Source: a virus. From it: a DNA stretch of 27,973 bases. Of the stretch, positions 24,886-27,973 are shown in pieces. Made by a program: the position numbers and the translations under genes. The notes beneath the pieces are model-generated. The model made no database searches. It saw only the letters and a program-made list of their open reading frames with translations, and was not told the DNA's origin. The stretch spans positions 1 to 27,973 of the IMG/VR virus record IMGVR_UViG_3300028571_001490; one strand, given 5' to 3'. Position 1 is the stretch's first letter, and every line of letters starts with the position of its first letter.

Positions 24886-25860
24886 TTAATGGTTCACAAA
24901 TGGATTATATCGTTTATCTAAAATGTCTTTGTTGTTCAAAAACCACTCTGTAGTTTTTTTAACCCCATCTTCCAATGAAGTATGACTTTTGAACCCATAT
25001 TTGTTCATCTTATTCATACTCATCAATCTTTGTTTATCACCACTCGGTACATCGGTATACCACTTAACATCAATATCTTTTCCTGAATGTTTGATGACTA
25101 ATTCAACAAGTTCTTTAATTGAATTACCTTCACCCGAACCCAAGTTAACAGGTTCAGTAATTTTATTTTCGACTGTAAAAATCATTCCTTCCGCAACATC
25201 TTCAGCATAAATAAAATCACGAATTGGAGACCCGTCTCCAAAAACATCTAAAACATCGTTCTCTTGAGCTTTACGTATCAATGAAGGGACAACCATGGCA
25301 TTAGCAGGATTAAAGTTATCATAAGGTCCATAAACGTTTGCGGGTCTAACTATAGATATCCTGTCCCACCCGTATTGTTTTTTATAAGTTTCAGTTTGTA
25401 ATTCACCAATTCTTTTCGTCCATCCAGCATAAACGTCATTCGGAGAAGGAAAAGTCCCCCATACACTTTCTTCATAAAAAATTTCAGATGGTGCATATAC
25501 CCCCACTGAACTTGTAAACAAATACCATTTGACATCAGATTCAAATGCCGCTTGAGTCATGTTAGTATTGAACTGCAACATAGGAGTCATAAAATCAACT
25601 GGTTGATTTATACACATCTGAGGAGAACCTTTGACTCCCGCCAAATGAAATACATAATCTTTACCTTTACAAATCTCTAAACAATTATCAAAAAACCTTA
25701 AATCTGTCTTCACAAACTCAACATTATTAGGTAAATCTATAGGTTGCGTTAAATCCGCAATAGTGACTTTAGCCCCTTTCATCACTAATTTTTTAACAAG
25801 CTGTCTTCCAATCATTCCTGATCCGCCTGTGACTAATACTTTTTGATTCTCAAACATCAT
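24886..25860 (-). CDS. SDR sugar-nucleotide epimerase/reductase (GDP-fucose synthase/ColC-like)
   Basis: A 324-residue extended SDR. Loop GGSGMIGR is at 12-19, with VFHLAGVKGSP, VYGPYDNFNPANAMVVPSLIRKA and VFGDGSPIRDFIYAEDVAEGM. The last two closely follow GDP-fucose synthase. Catalytic YxxxK is shifted (VYAGWTKRIGE, Tyr one place early), and the fucose-synthase epimerase residues Cys and His are Gly (SSVGVYA) and Met (AMVVP). It lies directly after the ColD-like gene with an overlap (AATGATGTTTGAG), as a ColC-type reductase would. Two adjacent ATG codons (25860, 25857) could start it; the second makes the better family start. Confidence 0.78.
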   Translation of the reverse strand: MMFENQKVLVTGGSGMIGRQLVKKLVMKGAKVTIADLTQPIDLPNNVEFVKTDLRFFDNCLEICKGKDYVFHLAGVKGSPQMCINQPVDFMTPMLQFNTNMTQAAFESDVKWYLFTSSVGVYAPSEIFYEESVWGTFPSPNDVYAGWTKRIGELQTETYKKQYGWDRISIVRPANVYGPYDNFNPANAMVVPSLIRKAQENDVLDVFGDGSPIRDFIYAEDVAEGMIFTVENKITEPVNLGSGEGNSIKELVELVIKHSGKDIDVKWYTDVPSGDKQRLMSMNKMNKYGFKSHTSLEDGVKKTTEWFLNNKDILDKRYNPFVNH

Positions 25861-27037
25861 TCAATTTTTTTGTTAAGTTTATAATTTGTTCATCGGTCAA
25901 GTCCGTATGATTTCCAATATACAATGAATAGTTGTGGACATAATTAACATTATCCAATTCCCCAACAACTCGATAGTTACATTTCTCTAAATAGGGTTGT
26001 AACACTTGATTTCCACCACCCGAAGTCCCTAGTCTATACTCGACATCCTCTAAAAATAAAATGTCACACACACCATTAAAATCATCATTCTTATGAAATC
26101 TATTTTTGTAATCTTCTTTTATAATTAGAGGTAAAGCAAAATTACTATTACCCTCTAAATCAAAATCCGTTTTAAATTTATTTTTATCTAAATTATTTAA
26201 CCATACATTAATATTGTGCCTTCTTTTTTCAACGTTATAATCAATCCTTTTCATTTGTTCAATTCCAAGTACCGCATTCATTTCGGTACTTCTCATATTA
26301 AATCCAGGTACAACAAACGTAAAAAGTGGGTTTAGATTTGGGTAATTATTTTGGTAATGGTCTTGAGTCTCTTCTGAGACCTCTCTAGTCATTCCGTGTG
26401 ATCTGAATAGTTTAGCCAATTCATTTATTTTTTCATTGTTTGTCGATATCATTCCACCTTCAACGGTTGTTATATGATGTCCAAAGAAAAAAGAAAAAAC
26501 AGAAATATCACCAAATGAACCAACCTTTTTCCCGTTGTAGCATGCACCATGTGACTCACAACAGTCTTCTATCAAAATTATATTTTTTTCTTTTACAATT
26601 TGTAATAACTCATCATCAATCGCATTAAAACCTAAACAATGTACAATTACAATTGCTTTGGTTTTGTCAGTGATTGCTTGTTTAATGTTCTCTGTCGTTA
26701 TAGATAGGTTATCTAGTGATATATCAACAAAAACGGGAGTCATTCCAAGTTGTACTACCGATGAAACATCTGATACCCAACCAAGTGGTGGCACAATAAC
26801 CTCACCAATACCAAGTAATTCTTTTACTATAGCAATTGAAATATAATTTCCTGAAGACCCAGAATTTAACATTGTGGAACTTCTGACCCCTAACCAATTC
26901 GACCAAATTTTTTCAAATTCTTTTACCTTTTCACCATTCGTTAGCCGTTGATTTGATAATAAAAACTCACTGAGAGCAACTCTATCTGAATTTGAAATAT
27001 TGTCGTTTATAAGCGGCCATTTATAATTTAACTTCAT
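25850..27037 (-). CDS. colD-like: PLP-dependent sugar 3-dehydratase, ColD-like (DegT fold)
   Basis: A 395-residue DegT/DnrJ/EryC1-fold protein: LLSNQRLTNGEKVKEFE (26-42), NSGSSGN, VIVPPLGWVSD, EDCCESHG (157-164, with the PLP-pyridine Asp158), and FSFFFGHHITTVEGGM (181-196). The Schiff-base Lys of aminotransferases is replaced by His188 in GHHIT. The same Lys-to-His change defines the 3-dehydratases ColD (catalytic His188 in E. coli, from memory) and RfbH/E1. These remove the 3-hydroxyl of a 4-keto-6-deoxy sugar. The length is close to ColD (388). I chose ATG 27037 (MKLNYKWPL) over a TTG at 27070. With GMD- and ColC-like genes in the operon, a GDP-3,6-dideoxyhexose pathway is likely. Confidence 0.85.
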   Translation of the reverse strand: MKLNYKWPLINDNISNSDRVALSEFLLSNQRLTNGEKVKEFEKIWSNWLGVRSSTMLNSGSSGNYISIAIVKELLGIGEVIVPPLGWVSDVSSVVQLGMTPVFVDISLDNLSITTENIKQAITDKTKAIVIVHCLGFNAIDDELLQIVKEKNIILIEDCCESHGACYNGKKVGSFGDISVFSFFFGHHITTVEGGMISTNNEKINELAKLFRSHGMTREVSEETQDHYQNNYPNLNPLFTFVVPGFNMRSTEMNAVLGIEQMKRIDYNVEKRRHNINVWLNNLDKNKFKTDFDLEGNSNFALPLIIKEDYKNRFHKNDDFNGVCDILFLEDVEYRLGTSGGGNQVLQPYLEKCNYRVVGELDNVNYVHNYSLYIGNHTDLTDEQIINLTKKLNDV

Positions 27038-27066
27038 ATCTATAGTATAATAAAAAAACTTAGGTT

Positions 27067-27798
27067 TCAAAGGTTATTAATTGATTTATTTAAAATCAAA
27101 TCCAATAAATGTGGAGAGATATTGATTGGATTATGTAATCCAAATGTATTAGGGTGAAATAAAATTTCAGTACTAAATTTCATTGCGGTTTCAATATCAG
27201 GTAAGTTATAACTATCTAACCATTTAACAAAAAAAATATCTTCCCACCTTGGCTCATAGTCTTTATGATTTTTGGTTATTTCTAACATAACATCTTTGGT
27301 TCTTAATGATAGTCCTCCGTTACCTATAAATCTATTTTCTTTTGGTTTTGACCATGGTGCACCTATATAATCATACCCTAAAAATTCATCAATTCCGAAT
27401 CTTAGTAGTAAAGTATCTAATTGAAATGTTAGTATTTTTTCCCCTTCAACAAGTGACCAAAAATCATTAGATTTCATATATTGATTATATTCTATTTTAT
27501 TAAAATCTTTGACTCCCGTGTTAACATATTTCACATTCTCAATATCTTTTAAGATATCATAGATAAAATCTTGATTGTCAATTCCATGAAAAACTTGTAG
27601 CCCCCATTTTATGTTTGAGTTATTTTCATTTAAAAAAAATAAATGATTTTTTATTATTGATAACATTTTGGGGTCAATTCTTGGTTCGACTATAACCGCA
27701 TAGTAATTGGTTTCAGATGGCAAAGTAGGGTTATATCTACCAATTTTTTTTATAAAATCATTCAGATATTTTTCAATTAAATAATGCTGAGCTGTCAT
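27067..27798 (-). CDS. DUF5672-type glycosyltransferase
   Basis: A 243-residue protein with the family hallmarks: YAVIVEPR near the start, YNQYMKSNDFWSLVEGEKILTFQLDTLLLR, YDYIGAPWSKP, IGNGGLSLRTKDVML and WEDIFFVKWL. The FQxDT motif takes the place of the DxD metal site, and the Gly-rich NGGLSLR follows, as in GT-A enzymes. It presumably transfers a sugar from a nucleotide donor in the host cytoplasm. It has no membrane segment or signal. It overlaps the partial SGNH gene upstream (ATGA) and ends 29 bases before the ColD-like start. Confidence 0.82.
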   Translation of the reverse strand: MTAQHYLIEKYLNDFIKKIGRYNPTLPSETNYYAVIVEPRIDPKMLSIIKNHLFFLNENNSNIKWGLQVFHGIDNQDFIYDILKDIENVKYVNTGVKDFNKIEYNQYMKSNDFWSLVEGEKILTFQLDTLLLRFGIDEFLGYDYIGAPWSKPKENRFIGNGGLSLRTKDVMLEITKNHKDYEPRWEDIFFVKWLDSYNLPDIETAMKFSTEILFHPNTFGLHNPINISPHLLDLILNKSINNL

Positions 27799-27973
27799 AT
27801 TTTATCTGCTATACTCTCATATATGTATTGTCCAATTATTTTGTACCCAAGAAGATTTGGGTGGTAATCTCCTTCGTAAAAATTTTGTTCGTCATTCCAT
27901 ACTAATCTACTATTGTGTTCCCAAACAGATATATCATTATTTAGTTCATACTCTTTTAATACGTCTGAAACGG
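27795..27973 (-). CDS. Partial SGNH hydrolase, C-terminus
   Basis: The frame is open from the right edge to a TGA at 27795-27797, giving 58 residues. GDYHPNLLGYKIIGQYIYESI is the Asp-x-His-Pro-Asn block V of SGNH/GDSL hydrolases, where the catalytic Asp and His lie. The N-terminal GDS is outside the window. The stop overlaps the ATG of the DUF5672 gene (ATGA), so the leftward operon extends beyond the window. This is the third SGNH-type gene seen here. Confidence 0.75.
   Translation of the reverse strand, partial: VSDVLKEYELNNDISVWEHNSRLVWNDEQNFYEGDYHPNLLGYKIIGQYIYESIADKI

Noticed and set aside
27037-27070. A TTG start at 27070 for the ColD-like gene (also TTG 12491 and TTG 23980 for two SGNH genes)
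   Set aside because: The extensions fall in neighbouring genes or add non-homologous residues; nearby ATG codons give normal family starts.
14320-27973. The leftward operon as a bacterial O-antigen locus rather than phage DNA
   Set aside because: It converges directly on the phage-type operon at a shared hairpin, with the same start-codon style, and has no Wzx/Wzy or membrane genes. A host-derived origin of the block is still possible.
1-27973. tRNA genes, integrase, attachment sites or IS elements
   Set aside because: No cloverleaf-like sequence, recombinase motif or inverted-repeat-bounded element was seen in the few intergenic gaps.

Overview
The window looks like part of a tailed-phage genome, probably from a marine or freshwater virus. 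Three things support this. Genes are packed with 1-11 base overlaps or gaps of a few bases. There is a predicted fibre protein with an S74 self-cleaving chaperone tail. There is also a long Pro-Thr-rich, Cys-paired surface protein. The DNA is AT-rich. Almost no start codon has a Shine-Dalgarno sequence in front of it; starts follow A/T-rich leaders or ...TAATG/ATGA couplings, a style common in Bacteroidetes and their phages. Host and taxonomy are inference. No tRNA, integrase, IS element or CRISPR array was seen.

Layout. (1) 1-3231, minus strand: the start of a gene that runs off the left edge, and a 1037-residue protein made of Cys-containing modules joined by Pro-Thr linkers. (2) 3232-3646: a divergent control region holding one 56-residue gene and late-promoter-like octamers. 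(3) 3647-14283, plus strand: a very AT-rich operon. It begins with a fibre-like protein (ATP-grasp-like start, Hint-like middle, S74 end). Next come small proteins, then a set of modification enzymes: three sulfotransferase-like proteins (two in tandem), a SET-domain protein, three putative 2-oxoglutarate/Fe(II) oxygenases, a GNAT-like protein, an SGNH hydrolase and two members of a glycosyltransferase-like SEKT family. It also contains a truncated duplicate of one of these genes. (4) 14304-14329: a hairpin between the two converging operons. (5) 14320-27973, minus strand: a sugar-nucleotide and glycan operon of at least 16 genes. In order of transcription: SGNH hydrolase (partial), DUF5672-type glycosyltransferase, ColD-like 3-dehydratase, two SDR reductases/epimerases, SGNH hydrolase, GDP-mannose 4,6-dehydratase-like SDR, small unknown, PhyH oxygenase, RmlC-like epimerase, a TPP-dependent E1-alpha/E1-beta pair (the beta half fused to a SEKT-family domain), NodU/CmcH carbamoyltransferase, a 38-residue Lys-rich protein and two more SDRs.

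How it may work together (inference): the right operon could make an unusual deoxysugar. A GMD-like enzyme would give GDP-4-keto-6-deoxymannose, the ColD-like enzyme (active-site His in place of Lys) would remove the 3-OH, SDRs would reduce the ketone, and the TPP enzyme could add a two-carbon branch. Carbamoyl, hydroxyl and sulfate-like groups could follow. The product could decorate virion proteins, with the Thr-rich linkers of the 1037-residue protein as an obvious candidate target, or remodel the host surface glycan.
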